Shown here: in pieces, positions 23,340 to 34,325 of the stretch | How positions within the stretch are numbered: the stretch's first letter is position 1 | Layout: each line of letters starts with the position of its first letter | From: Mauremys mutica | Lineage: Eukaryota > Chordata > Testudines > Geoemydidae | DNA: 64,000 bases | NCBI RefSeq assembly: GCF_020497125.1 | Contig: NC_059082.1 | Coordinates: 26,372,965-26,436,964 of the forward strand | Direction: 5' to 3' | Made by a program: the position numbers and the translations under genes | Notes under the pieces: model-generated | Databases searched by the model: none | Told to the model about the DNA's origin: nothing | What the model saw: only the letters and a program-made list of their open reading frames with translations

Positions 23340-25399
23340 GCTTTTTGACAGAGCCATCTCGAGACCCCTGAAAAAAGCCATGTGGTCATTTATTTGTTTT
23401 TAATCTGTCTTTCTTATGCTTGTGATGAATTTGCTTTGGTATATAGTGACATCACTTTGAAGTGCCACCAGAGCTGGCTTCCGTAACTGCCCTTCTCTGT
23501 TTTTTCCCCATCACTTGGTAACCATAGGTTAGCAGGTGTTGATTTAAAGATGACTCATTACCCTAAGGAATAAAATAATAGTTTGGGGGCAACAACCCAG
23601 CAGACAAATGAGCTTCTAATTTCTATATAAGTGACTGAGGGTTTTTTTCTTACTACAACTCAGAGCAGATGAATAATAAGAGGATCTGATATTTTTGCTA
23701 TTCTGCACCTGCGCAGGGTCTTTTACAGAGAAAAATTAGCAAGCATGGAGTTGGTGGGACGGTTTGTTGGGTATATGGGTTTTTTTTCCTTCTTCTTACC
23801 CCCTCCCTCATCCTCCAGCTGGGTCTTCATCCTGGCTTTCTCTCAAATTTCAGTTTCTCCTTTACTCATTTTTATTTAGCGGAATTTTAGGTTTCCCAGT
23901 ACACATCTCCCCCTCCCCCCGTGTTCCCCATGGGCCCCACTTCCTTTCTCACATTCCACACTGAAGCTTACCACTCTGGATTCACAGTTGGCTAGTGGGC
24001 TCAGGGAAGAGTTCTAACCCTGCAAGTTCCAAGCTTGGTCTGTCATCGTCATCAAACCAAGGAGCACACTCTCACTAGTGAAAATGCTAAGATAACAGTT
24101 CTCATGGTATTCTCAATTAAAAATTCCTGAAATATTTCCAATGTCAGCCAGCAGAAAAGCAGGGTGATAGCGAACAAATGATGACAGGAAGGCAAGAGGG
24201 AAATGGGGAAGGGAAATTTAGGGCGAGACAATAAGGAGAGAGAGAGAAATAAGCAGGAGACAAAAAAATTGAGAGATGAAAACCTAGTGAGGGGGAATCA
24301 AAGAATGAAAAAATGAATCAGTAGAGATTGTGAAATGAAAGTAAATGAAATTAAGTGCACGGAACAAATATTTGGATAGTGGTCAAACATAGAGAGCAGA
24401 TGCTGAATATGACTGAGCTCCAGAAACACAACAAAGATTAGAAAACCCTGTAGGAAGGTTTGGGCAAATTTCTGGTCAGTTCTGATGTTATCTGCTCTAA
24501 GTCACCCATGTCTGATTCTGATACCTCAGCTCTTCTACAGGGAAGCTGGTTTGCCCAAAATCAAATTATTTACTAGTCTTGATACAATGCTATGTTTTAT
24601 GGAGGGTAATTTCTGTGGTGGTTTTTCTGCTTAATCAGAGCAATCATGTCCGTAGTCTGGGTATTTTCAGGATATATATATACTATGACCTTCGTAGGAG
24701 AGGGTTTCTTCCATCAACTACATTCAAATATAGTCACACAAAACCTGCCCATGTCTTGAGGCACACTTTGTCCTGAGGAAGGCTCTTTTTGCTGAATACT
24801 ACACGTTCACTTCCCTACGCCCAGCCTGCTATGGGGGAAAACCCACAAGAAAAAATAAATGTCCGCCTGAGTGCAACTTCTGCAAAGGGAAGGGCCCTTG
24901 CATAACATTCCACCTAACCAGAAAATATTGAGATGGAAGAAAGGAGAAGGGTTTTGAGCGGTGCATGAGGATCTTTCCATCAGAACAGCTGAAGGCCAGA
25001 TACCATATAGCTTAATTTACAACCTGCTTTCAGTTCATAATCACATCTAGTTAGCAACAGCACCTTTACCATACAGCTTTTAATGAATGCCATCCATCCT
25101 GGCTTAGTAGCCATCCTCACTGGGCACCATACTTTTCCATACAAGTTTCAGGCGAAAAGTAATTTTATTTAGTAGGAGCCATCCTTGCTTTAAAGTAGCC
25201 CTTGAGTTAAAGCCAGAAGTAATTAAATGTAATGACGCTCACAGCCTCTGCACTGGGATCAGAACCATGCTAGCTACAGCCATATTTATTTGTCATTGTA
25301 GCAAGTGTTTTTATAGCCTGGTTTCCATAATCAATTTGGATAGTTGTTTTTTGTTTTCCTAAGACCCATGCTGGCCAAACAGTGGTACAGCGTGTCTAT
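23340..25399. other. no gene seen
   Basis: No gene is supported over about 2 kb. There is a short GA-rich stretch at 24230-24250. Open frames at 23764-23964 and 24579-24776 lack domains. Confidence 0.42.
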
Positions 25400-25404
25400 A
25401 GAGG

Positions 25405-26100
25405 TGTAGTGGGGTGGTCACCCGCTCCAGCCTGGAAAGGGTCCAAGCCAGCCCTGGGAGAGGGCTGGGGCTGTGAGAAGTGGCTAGGCTGATGGGGAAG
25501 GCAGCCACAGCTGGGGCCACGCCCCAATCCGGTTGCAGCTGGCCCTATAAAAGGCCAGTGAGCCCAGAGCTTAGGCGTCTCTCTCTAGCTGTAGAGGGAG
25601 ACGGGCTTGGCTGCAGGGAGCTAGAGACAAGGTACTGGGAGTGGAGCAGCGCTGGGGGAAGGCCAAGGGAGCTGGGGAGCTCTGGCCTGGAAAGCCCCCA
25701 GGCTGCAGCCTAGTATAAGGCCAAAAAGGTACTGGGGTTTTAGGGGACAGCCCAAGGCTAGACAGAAGCAGCAGGCCCAACCCCCCCCTTGCCAGTGATG
25801 AGTGGCATACACTGCAGTCTGCCCCAGGGAATGGGGGCTATTGGTGACTGGCAGTAGCCTTACACTGAGGCAAGGTGGGAATGAGGGGGGGGTTCCTCTG
25901 TGTGGGGAGACCCTGAGACTGAGGGGTTATTGCCAGAGGGGAGCACCCCAGAGAAAGGGGCACTGGGGTCCTGGGAGGGACATGGGGGCCAGCGGTAAGG
26001 TGGATCACCGGACTGCAGATGGCGCTCCAGAAGCTGGATGAGCTAATTCCTGACAGAGATTAGCAGGAGGCACTGCAGAGGTGAGTCCTGCTTGCTTACA
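25405..26100 (+). repeat. 5' LTR
   Basis: 696-bp long terminal repeat, TGTAGTGGGG...TTGCTTACA. It aligns with the 3' LTR along its length. The main differences are an extra 40-60 bases near 25960-26010 (around GGTAAGGTGGATCACCGG) and a C-run at 25781-25790. The divergence indicates that the copy is not fresh. Confidence 0.9.
25546..25552 (+). promoter_or_regulatory. LTR TATA box
   Basis: TATAAAA in GGCCCTATAAAAGGCCAG, about 140 bases into the 5' LTR, with the same sequence at 27452-27458 in the 3' LTR. This is where the U3 promoter of an LTR element is expected. The start site would lie near the CTCTCTAGCTG block about 30 bases downstream. Confidence 0.7.
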
Positions 26101-26102
26101 AG

Positions 26103-26120
26103 TGGTGGAGAATACAGGCA
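26103..26120 (+). other. candidate primer binding site
   Basis: TGGTGGAGAATACAGGCA begins two bases after the 5' LTR. Its TGG start and position are what a tRNA 3'-end complement needs. The matching tRNA was not determined. Confidence 0.55.
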
Positions 26121-26471
26121 CAGGCGGTCCGCCCCTGATACAAGGGGCCAGGGCAAGGACTGTGGACTATTGCCCGGACTGGAGAGGTGGAGAAAAGGAC
26201 GATGGATCCTGTGTATGTGGGGGTTTACTATACGGAGTCCCCAGGTGTGGACCCTGGTTGGGGACAGGCATCAGTGCCCTGGCAGAAGGGGGCTAATGAC
26301 CCACAGAGACTATGGGAGGTGCAGTGGGCCCTCCATGGACAGTTGGGCTGGCTGGTGGAAGAGCAGTGGGCCCTGGTAAAACTCCTCCGATAGGCATTTC
26401 GGAGGAAACAGGGAAAGTGGCGCGGGAAGCCGAGCACTAGGGCCAGGAGGCCTGTGGTGGAGCGCAGGGCT

Positions 26472-26811
26472 TGCTATGCCTGTGGTCAGCGAGAACCTTT
26501 GAGGGTGGACTGTCCCTACTGGGCTAGGGGCCAAGAGCCTCACCCAGAACAGGGGAAGGGACAAGTCCCTACAAGAGTCTGCCGGGTGAGGGAACCCAGG
26601 CGACTGAGGACATGTTGGACCAGTGGCTGACAAGGGCACTTGCAGTGGGCGTGCCCAGGCCTGAGGCAGAGGGTCCAGGTCAGCCCCGGTGGGGGGGCAG
26701 GACCCCGGTGGGGGGGCAGGACCCCAGAAGGACCCCAAAGGGTCCAAGGCAGCCAAGAGGCGGGGAGCCTGCTGGGTCTGCCACACACTGGGCCACATTA
26801 GGAGGCACTGC
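26472..26811 (+). pseudogene. Gag zinc-knuckle remnant
   Basis: Two knuckle modules of a retroelement nucleocapsid, which would bind the element's RNA. The distal one, 26770-26811, reads CWVCHTLGHIRRHC, a perfect C-x2-C-x4-H-x4-C box. The proximal one, 26472-26513, reads CYACGQREPLRVDC, the same spacing with proline in place of the histidine, so it should not hold zinc normally. They lie in different frames, so at least one frameshift separates them. A short repeated GGGGGGGCAGGACCCC block at 26689-26722 between them is a plausible cause. Upstream frames (26187-26393) may be earlier Gag but carry no motif I recognise. Confidence 0.68.
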
Positions 26812-26925
26812 CCCCTCAAGTGAACTGAGGGGCAGCTGAAGAAGGTGCCTGGGGGCCCGGAAGGGGTGAATTTGGACCAGGTGACCGGACGGAGGGATGA
26901 CCGGCCATTGGGACATCTGTGAGAA

Positions 26926-27192
26926 GTGGCGAAGACAGCACCTGGGACGCAGGGAACCCAGAGAGAGGTCAGGACCCATACCATCGCCGAGCAGGTCTCA
27001 CACCAAGGGACAGAGACCGAGTGGGCCCAGAAAGAGGCTGGGACCCAAGTGATCCATGATCAGGCCACCAAATGGACCCAGGTCCTGAGGGTGGCAGGTC
27101 AGGGGAAGGCTGACCTGAGGGCGCGGGTGGAAGCTGTGGAGCAGGCCCGCCGGAAGGCGGAGGCCAACGCCTGGGAGATGGCCCGAAACTAG
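26926..27192 (+). CDS. coiled-coil-like ORF in LTR element
   Basis: An 88-codon frame, rich in E, Q, A and R, with heptad-like spacing in its second half (residues 56-88, e.g. LRARVEAVEQARRKAEANAWE). A stop follows, after which similar ERKWAALEEQ wording continues in frame. It lies between the zinc knuckles and the polypurine tract, where pol would be in a complete element. It might be a displaced Gag coiled coil or an accessory product. Weak initiation context and the stop make a working protein doubtful. Confidence 0.3.
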   Translation: MAKTAPGTQGTQREVRTHTIAEQVSHQGTETEWAQKEAGTQVIHDQATKWTQVLRVAGQGKADLRARVEAVEQARRKAEANAWEMARN

Positions 27193-27297
27193 GAGGCCTC
27201 TGAAAGGAAGTGGGCGGCCCTAGAGGAGCAGCCCTGGAGGGCTAATTTCAGGAAGCCCAGGCCATGAGTCCCCCATATCCCCAGGGGTGGGAATTTT

Positions 27298-27310
27298 GAG
27301 GAGGGGGGAG
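27298..27310 (+). other. polypurine tract
   Basis: GAGGAGGGGGGAG directly abuts the 3' LTR (TGTAG at 27311). This is the expected plus-strand primer site of an LTR element. Confidence 0.8.
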
Positions 27311-27945
27311 TGTAGCAGGGTGGTCACCCGCTCCAGCCTGGAAAGGGTCCAAGCCAGCCCTGGGAGAGGGCTTGGGCTGTGAGAAGTGGCTAGGCTGATG
27401 GGGAAGGCAGCCACAGCTGGGGCCATGCCCCAATCCGCTTGTAGCTGGCCCTATAAAAGGCCAGTGAACCCAGAGCTTAGGTGTCTCTCTCTAGCTGTAG
27501 AGGGAGACGGACCTGGCTGCAGGGAGCTAGAGACAAGGTACTGGGAGTGGAGCAGGGCTGGGGGAAGGCCAAGGGAGCTGGGGAGCTCTGGCCTGGAAAG
27601 CCCCCAGGCTGCAGCTTAGTATATGGCCGAACAGGTACTGGGGTTGTAGGGGACAGCCCAAGGCTAGACAGAGGCAGCAGGCCCCCTTGTCAGTGATGAG
27701 TGGCACACACTGCAGTCTGCCCCAGGGAACAGGGGCTATTGGTGACTGGCAATAGCCTTACACTGAGGCAAGGTGGGGATAGGGGGTGGGGAGACCCCGA
27801 GACTGAGAGGTTACTGCCAGAGGGGCAGCACCCTAGAGAAAGGGGCACTGGGGTCCTGGCCTGCAGAGGGCGCTCCAGCAGCTGGACGAGCTAATTCCCG
27901 ACAGAGACCAGCAGGAGGTGCCGCCGGGGTCACAAGACCATTACA
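27311..27945 (+). repeat. 3' LTR
   Basis: 635-bp long terminal repeat, TGTAGCAGGG...CCATTACA, with its TATA box at 27452-27458. It is shorter than the 5' LTR by about 60 bases, mainly missing the GGTAAGGTGGATCACC region, and it ends ATTACA before the AGAGG duplication. Confidence 0.9.
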
Positions 27946-27950
27946 AGAGG

Positions 27951-30900
27951 TTACGGTAGTTTTATAACATGGCTGAAAACAGTTTTCAGATTAAAAACCC
28001 TGCCTTCACTGGGAAAATGTGCTAGAACTGAATCACATTGCTGCTCGTGGACTGATCCAGACCTTTTCCTCTTTCTCATGTATTGATCTGTATGGCTGTT
28101 GGATATCTGTTTCACATCTTTGTGTATATTTCCTTCAAATCCTACTTCAAAAACCTATAATTTTCTACAATTGTTCCACACTGCCCTTTCAAAAGCAAAA
28201 TAAAGTAAAACCTATGTTTTAAAAAGAATTAATATGCTGCATTACTGTGCCACCTAAATAATCCTGTCCAGTCATTCTGGGTTGTCCTCCTTCCTTTCCT
28301 CTGTAACCTTGTCTGTTTTTGGGTTCCCAGAGTCCCTTCTTGCTGTGTACAATTTAGATTGTTAGCTCTTTGGGGCAGGGATCTTGGGTGAAATCCAAAC
28401 CCTACTGAAGACAATGGGAGTTTTGTCACTGACTTGAATAGAGCCAGGATTTTCACCTTTGTCTTAACTCTCTGGTTACAGCAACCATACACATCTACCA
28501 GCATACCTCTCACCTACCAATGCCCAAATGTGAGACACGGTGTATGACAAAGACCTAAAATGAGGGACATCAAAAAAGAGTCATGGAGGAATGCTGTGGG
28601 ATTCATCCCTTCAGTGGAAATAACTGCAACCTCTGTGCCATGGTTCTTTATTTCCAGTTGCAGTGATTTCCCACCATAAAAGTGAGCTGACACCGAAGTG
28701 GTGTGGCTGTGCCTTGAAATGAGGGACATTTAAATATATTAGAATCAGAAAAGGTACAGAGACAGGCAACAAGTATGTTATCGCTCAGGGATGATTCAGC
28801 CATCTCCCGTGAAGAGAACGCCGTTAGAGTCAGAATAATTGGCTCAGTTTTGCCATCAGTTTTTTGGCCACCTTTTAGGAAGGTGATCCTGAGAGCCCAC
28901 ACTATGGCATATCACTGGAATGAGAATCCAAGAAACACGAAGATGGAGCATTATGTGGCAAATGACTAGTGATAGAGAGTAGTGTGTAAATGGAGTGACT
29001 CATGTCAATTCATATCTTCCTGGAATAAGACTTTTGGGCGTAACAAATATAATATTATAGTGAGAGAGAATAGCATGAGTGTTAGGACAGAGATTCATAT
29101 TTATAAAGTGAATGAAAAACAGGGGAAGGGAGGGTTCTATTTTTCCTGAATAGGAAACATTTTGATTGTTTTCAACTGTAAATGATGCATAAAAGTTCTA
29201 CAATAGGCCCCTTGAGGGCTCCTGACTGCAGTTTCTTGAAACACGGCAACACTCTCCAATAGGGTATTCAAAGTCAGTTATATTACACAGCGTAAACAGG
29301 TGCATGACACCTGATCTGTCGTACTGGGTGTACTAGGCAGACAATGACAGAAATGGTGATCAGTTCCAGGGCATTTAAAAAACTGCAGATTATGTATTTG
29401 TTGATTACCAAGGTTTTCTTAAATTGAGAACTCAATTTACACTCGAGTGTACTTTAACTTTTTGAAAGCGTGTACTGAGTTATTATAGTGCTTAATGGCA
29501 ATTACACACAACATTAGCTCTGTGATAACAGAATCTTTTCAAATGATGATTCAAGACTTTTGGAACTGTTACAAAAAAGCCCTTTTTGTTTAGCACCTTT
29601 TATAATTTGTACTAAAATCCTACAAGTACCTGCTGTAGATATTGTAGTTGGTTTCCCTGTTTATATCAATCTTACAGCTGTTGCTTTGCTGGGATTAATT
29701 TGTCTCCAAGGGGTTTCAGCACTATCCTCCCTGGTGCATTTTGAGAGCCTGTAATGTCATGTAATCAGGGCCATATTATTTTTGTCTAAATCTCTGGGAG
29801 TGATGTAAGAGGAAAAAGGAAACTAGCTAACTCCCAACCATTTGACCAAAGGTTAAATTAGTCTTGGCCTTCTCCCAGCTGGACTTGAAGCTTTTCAGTC
29901 AAACATTTGTTCTGCCCAGCTCAGAAAAATTGAAGGGCTTTTTTTTTTCCCTCAAGATTTTTAAAAAGTTATTTTACCAATATTGCCTGCTTTCCTAAAT
30001 GTCAATAGACTCATTTGTTGTGGAATAGATCTCTGGAAATATGAGTGTTATCTACTGGCGGTTCTGTCTTATTGTTCTTAATTCCGGCAGAAGCTGTGGA
30101 ATGATGTGGAAAAAGAACAAACTGATAAAATTTCTGTATGTCAAATCACACAGTGAAATAGCTACATCATTTACCTGACAAACTGATGTGCTGTATTTTG
30201 TGTATAGTAGAGGCACAATTCAGATACAGCCCAGTCCACGATGTTGCAAAAAAACCCTCTGTAACTCTGCAGATGTTTGTGGTTCTGCTTTGGAGAGTGC
30301 TACGTATTCTTACAACAGCAGCAGCAGTTTACCTTGGTTTTGTTGTTGTAAAAAGCCATTTTGCAAACTGTTCTGTACAGGTTCTTATACCATCCTCATC
30401 ACTGTAGTATCTGAGCACCTTCCACCAGTGCGTTAAGCAAGGTAATTGAACATCTGTGTTGTGTTTGTTTTCTGATCCTCTCCCCAGAGGGAGTAGTGTG
30501 TGCAGTGGAGCGATTTTATTTTGGAATTTTTGTTTTATTTTCTATGCACACATTGCTTTATGTATGTAGAGAGGGCAGGGTGAAAGAAATATGCCTTGCA
30601 CTTAGCACAGAAGGTGGTGAGGGTTATGATGGTCCTTAGTTCCTGAGGGAGTTCATTAGGCAAGCATTCTGATCTGATTACAACACGTTATGATTTTAAA
30701 TCTTGCCTTCTGATTAATGATAAGTGAAGTTCCAAAAGCTCAGATGTTGGGCTAAGTTCGGTTGGGGGTAAGCTAGGTTGGGGTAAGCCCTGAAAAGTTT
30801 AGGTGCTTATCCATCCTCTTTGGTCTGGAGAATGGGCGTGGAATCTCCCAAAGAACTGGCTTTCCTCACAAGGTTTCTGGTTGTTTGAAGTAAACATCAC

Positions 30901-31111
30901 AAGCGTCCTTTATCCCACCATTTTAATAATTCTACTCCTTGCTCTGCTTTAAACTAGGAAGTGACTTTGAAGGAATGGGCTGGACTATTAAGACCTTAAA
31001 TAAGGTTGAGTGTAGTTCAAGCTTTGAGCAGAAGTTCAGGTTGGTTCATAATTTCTCAGATTTGGACACCCCATTCCTAATGTTGATATCCCATCATTTC
31101 TACTAAGAAGT
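27951..31111. other. no gene seen; SINE and small repeat remnants
   Basis: No gene is supported. 28335-28385 (TTGTTAGCTCTTTGGGGCAG) is a SINE-tail remnant, and 28385-28450 a degenerate short amniote repeat (GAAATCCAAACCC, GCCAGGATTTTCACC). ATGAGGGACAT occurs at 28559 and 28719 with no terminal structure found. 29941-29950 is a T-run. A codon-like AGC run at 30317-30328 lies in a random frame. Confidence 0.42.
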
Positions 31112-31259
31112 TCATAGAATCATAAAAGGGACCTTGAGAGGTCTTCTAATCCAGCCCCCTGCACTCATGGCAGGACTAAGTATTATCTAGACCAGTGTTT
31201 CCCAAAGTGTGGTATGCATACCCCTGGTGGTATGTGAAAGGGTTTCAAGGGGTACGTGG

Positions 31260-31740
31260 CCTGTTCACCCAGGCCGGCAGCAGCTGGGACCCCTGGTGGC
31301 AAGGGTCCAGCAGCAGGCTGAGTGGGGCCAGTGGCCGGAACCCCAGACCCACGGCGGGCTTAGTGGCTCAGCCCACTGCTGGCCCGTGGTTCTGTCCGCC
31401 GGCTCCTGCAGCTGAGGTCCCGGCCGCTGGTCCCGCTCAGCCCGCCGGCAGCGTTCACCCAGGCTGGCAGCAGGCTGAGCCGGGCCAGTGGCCAGGACCC
31501 TGGGTGGCAAAGGGCCAGCAGTGGGCTGAGCAGGGCTGGCGGCCGGGACCCCAGACCCATGGTGGGCTGAGTGGCTTAGCCTGCTGCTGGTTTGGGGTTC
31601 CATCGGCCAGCTCCTGCCAGCTGGGGTCCTGGCCGCCAGCCCCACTCAGTCTGCTGCCAGCCGGGGGTCCCGTTCACCCAGGCCGGCAGCGGGCTGAGCC
31701 AGGCCGGTGGCCGGGACCCTGGCTGGCAGCAGCATGCCAG
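31260..31740 (+). repeat. GC-rich minisatellite in hAT 5' region
   Basis: Imperfect repeats built from CCCAGGCCGGCAGC, GGGCTGAGC.GGGCC, and GTGGCCGGGACCC, appearing in both direct and opposite-like arrangements, for example at 31268, 31452 and 31678. Long open frames on both strands (up to 182 codons, W/P/G/A-rich) come from the high GC and repetition. They are not taken as genes. Confidence 0.75.
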
Positions 31741-31981
31741 TAAAAATTGGTTCGTGTGCCGACACAAAGCACATGTGTGCGTTACCGCGGCTCTGGCAAT
31801 ACAATTGCCTTTGTGGCATGCGCAGAAGTCATACTGATGGATAAAAGATAAACTACTACGAGTAGTTATTCACTTTTAAAGATCGTAGCAAGTACATACT
31901 TGGTGTGTATTAATATATAAAATTTCTCTTTTTGTTTTTGTTAAACCCATTTAAAATGGATCCTGGCTAAAAACGGGAAGT

Positions 31982-33870
31982 TTGAAATGTACAAAAGAGA
32001 ATTATGAAGGAAATACCAATGTTAGTGATAATTATGCTGAAAAATGCAGTGATATGGCTACATCAGACAATTGTGACGACAAAATTAGTGAACCGTGTGA
32101 ACCATCTGTAAGTTTATTGAACATATCAGCTGCAAAGAAAACAAAAAAAGCCCGCAAATATGTTGAAGAATATCTTAAACTGGGATTTTCGTGGACTGTC
32201 AATGAGGTGGAGCCTGTTCCACTATGTGTGATTTGTTACAAGACTCTCACAAATGAAAGCATGAAACCATCCAACCTAAAACGCCATTTCGATAGCAAAT
32301 ATAAAGAATACGAGGGAAAACCTGTAGAACTCTTCAAAAATAGGTGCAAAGATCTCCAAAAGTCCCTGAAAAGAATTCATAATGTGACGGGAGGTGAAAA
32401 TATGAAAGCTTTGGAAGCTTCATAGAGTGTGGCATATTTAATTGCAAAGTCCGGGGCTGCTGAAGTGATTGGCGAGACATTAGTAAAACCTGCAGCCAAA
32501 GTAATGGTGCAAGTGATGATTGGAGACTAGGCTAGCAAAGCTATAGATCGTGTCCCCCCTCTCAAATAACACTGTTCATTGTAGAATCACAGATATGGCC
32601 GAAAACGTAAAGCAGCAATTATTGTCAAGAGTACAAAAGAGTCGCTACTATGCACTGCAAGCAGATGAATACACTGATGTTGTGAATTTAGCTAATCTTT
32701 TGTTGTTTGTCAGATACCAGCTGAATAATGAAGTCCACAATGATATTTTGTTCTGCCAACCTATGCCAGCACATACAACTGGAGAAGCTATTTTTAAAGT
32801 TATTGATGACTTTATTAAAAACGGTGACTTGATTAGAGTCATTGTGTTGGAATAAGCACGGATGGCGCCAGAGTCATGATTGGTTCGAAGAAAGGAGTTG
32901 TTGCACATATTCAAGCTATTGCACCAGAAGCAAAATTGACTCATTGTTGCATTCACAGGGAAGCACTCACCACCCAAAACATGCCGGCAGATCTAAAGCA
33001 AGTACTGGATGAAGCTGTGAAAATAATAAATTTTGTGAAAGGCCACCCGCTGAATGCCCATGTGTTTTCTCAGCTTTGTGATGAGATGGGTAGTGATTAC
33101 ACACAACTCCTATTTCACACTGAAGTGCGTTGGCTTTCGCGTGGAAAAGTTCTGAATCGCCTGTTTGAGCTGCGAAAAGAAATGGCTGTGCAAACTAACA
33201 TATATTGCGGATCTCTTTGCTCATTTAAACAACCTCAGTCTATCCTTGCAAGGGAAACTCATATCCATATTCCATGTTCAAGACAAAGTGAGCACCATGG
33301 TCACAAAATTGAAACTGTCGCATAAATGTCTTAGTCGTCGTGAACTGGATTCTTTTCCATCTCTTCATGACTTAGTAATAAACTCGACTAACGAACTTGA
33401 TAGTGATGTGTTGCAAACCATGAAGCAGCATTTGGAAAGCTTGCAGAAAGATCTTCGTAAGTATTTCCCTGAACTGGATGACACCTTTGAATGGATAAGG
33501 CACCCTTTTATCATCAATGTTCAAACATTGCCAAATAGCCTCTCTGCTTCAGAAGAAGAACGGCTCTTGGAGCTGGCTTCAGATAGCTTCCTGAAAACAA
33601 AATTTGAGCAAAATACACTGATGTCATTTTGGTTGGAGGTTAGCTCTGAATATCCAGCTCTGTCGGACAAAGCTGTCAAGTATCTTCTGCCTTTTCCCAC
33701 CTCGTATTTGTGCAAGATCGGATTCTCTGCGCTGGTTGGCATCAAAACAAAAAAATGAAATCGTCTTATTGACGTGGAGCCCCATCTTCATCTTAAGATC
33801 ACAAACATCAAGCCAGATATCCCCGCGATAGTGTCCGGTCAAAAGCAGTTCCATCCCTCGCACTGAATAG
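31982..33870 (+). pseudogene. hAT transposase (ZBED5-like), broken
   Basis: A BED zinc-finger plus RNase-H-like hAT transposase, which would bind the element ends and cut them out. The first frame (31982-32425, 147 codons) has the BED finger: Cys82 and Cys85 of CVIC, His102, and Tyr107 where the last zinc ligand, a second His, would be expected. It ends at a stop at 32423-32425. Later segments are 32550-32855 (with ALQADEYTD, like the family's first catalytic Asp region), 32876-33325 (HCCIHREAL and EVRWLSRGKVL, typical insertion-domain wording) and 33165-33758 (to the C-terminal domain). They lie in different frames, separated by at least two stops and two frameshifts, and the usual SAERSFS-type dimerisation tail is not evident. 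The gene matches the domesticated ZBED5 family in wording, but this copy keeps its transposon ends, so it is a relic and not the host gene. Confidence 0.9.
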
Positions 33871-33979
33871 TTTGGTTTGTGCTGAAAAATACTGAAATAG
33901 TAAGTATTAAAACTAGTGCTTTCTTCACTAACCTAACCAAAGCAGCTTATTTTAATTTCAGAATGATACAAATTCACCA

Positions 33980-34002
33980 TACACACACGCACACGCACAC
34001 GC
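33980..34002 (+). repeat. (AC)n microsatellite
   Basis: ACACACACGCACACGCACAC, an imperfect AC/GC dinucleotide run in the 3' untranslated part of the hAT element. Confidence 0.85.
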
Positions 34003-34325
34003 TGTTCTGCCAGACTGTTGATTTGCTTCTATTATTTTAATTATTTCTAGTACTATTTCTATATGTAACTATTATTTCTATTACAAGTTTTGTTTCAACT
34101 GTATGTAATATAATTTTGTATTTATTTCTAATAAACATTTAATCCAGAATGAAATGAATTAGGAGTGTATTACAAAAATGTGGCTACCGCCCTCTTCCCC
34201 CTACAAAAAAATTATCTTCACCGGAGAAGGGGTACGCCAGTAAAACAAATGTCTCAAAAAGGGTACGCAAGTCTTGTAAGTTTGGGAAACACTGATCTAG
34301 ACCATCCCTGACAGGTATTTATCAG

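Larger units (their letters stand above)
25405..27945 (+). mobile_element. LTR retrotransposon, pol-less
   Basis: A complete 2541-bp LTR element flanked by a perfect 5-bp duplication, AGAGG at 25400-25404 and 27946-27950. Its LTRs (25405-26100 and 27311-27945) start TGTAG and end TTACA. Between them lie a candidate tRNA primer site, decayed Gag zinc knuckles, a coiled-coil-like frame and a polypurine tract. No protease, reverse transcriptase or integrase motif can be seen in the 1.2-kb interior, so it is non-autonomous. The 5-bp duplication fits Gypsy-like elements and many retroviruses; the superfamily is not settled. Confidence 0.9.
31193..34294 (+). mobile_element. hAT element, ZBED5/Buster-like
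   Basis: A 3102-bp DNA transposon with perfect 14-bp inverted ends (CAGTGTTTCCCAAA) and a perfect 8-bp duplication atctagac at 31185-31192 and 34295-34302, TA-centred as in Buster-type hATs. A GC-rich repeat block (31260-31740) precedes a transposase gene (31982-33870). The gene is nearly full length but disrupted, so this copy is not autonomous. Subterminal GCATACCCC / GCGTACCC motifs may be transposase-binding repeats. Confidence 0.94.
31112..34325 (-). mobile_element. CR1 3' tail, split by hAT
   Basis: 31112-31192 (TCATAGAATCATAAAAGGGA, CAGCCCCCTGCACTCATGGC, GACTAAGTATTATCTAGAC) and 34303-34325 (CATCCCTGACAGGTATTTATC) join across the hAT insertion into one short CR1 3' end on the minus strand. 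Only about 100 bp of CR1 is present. The hAT target duplication lies in CR1 sequence. Confidence 0.85.

Noticed and set aside
26310..26984. 224-codon minus-strand ORF in the LTR element
   Set aside because: Proline-rich antisense of the Gag-like region; the plus strand carries the zinc-knuckle motif, so the plus strand is the coding one.
31195..31743. 182-codon plus-strand ORF and overlapping minus-strand ORFs
   Set aside because: W/P/G/A-rich frames open on both strands at once, caused by GC-rich repeat units in the hAT element. No domain or initiation context.
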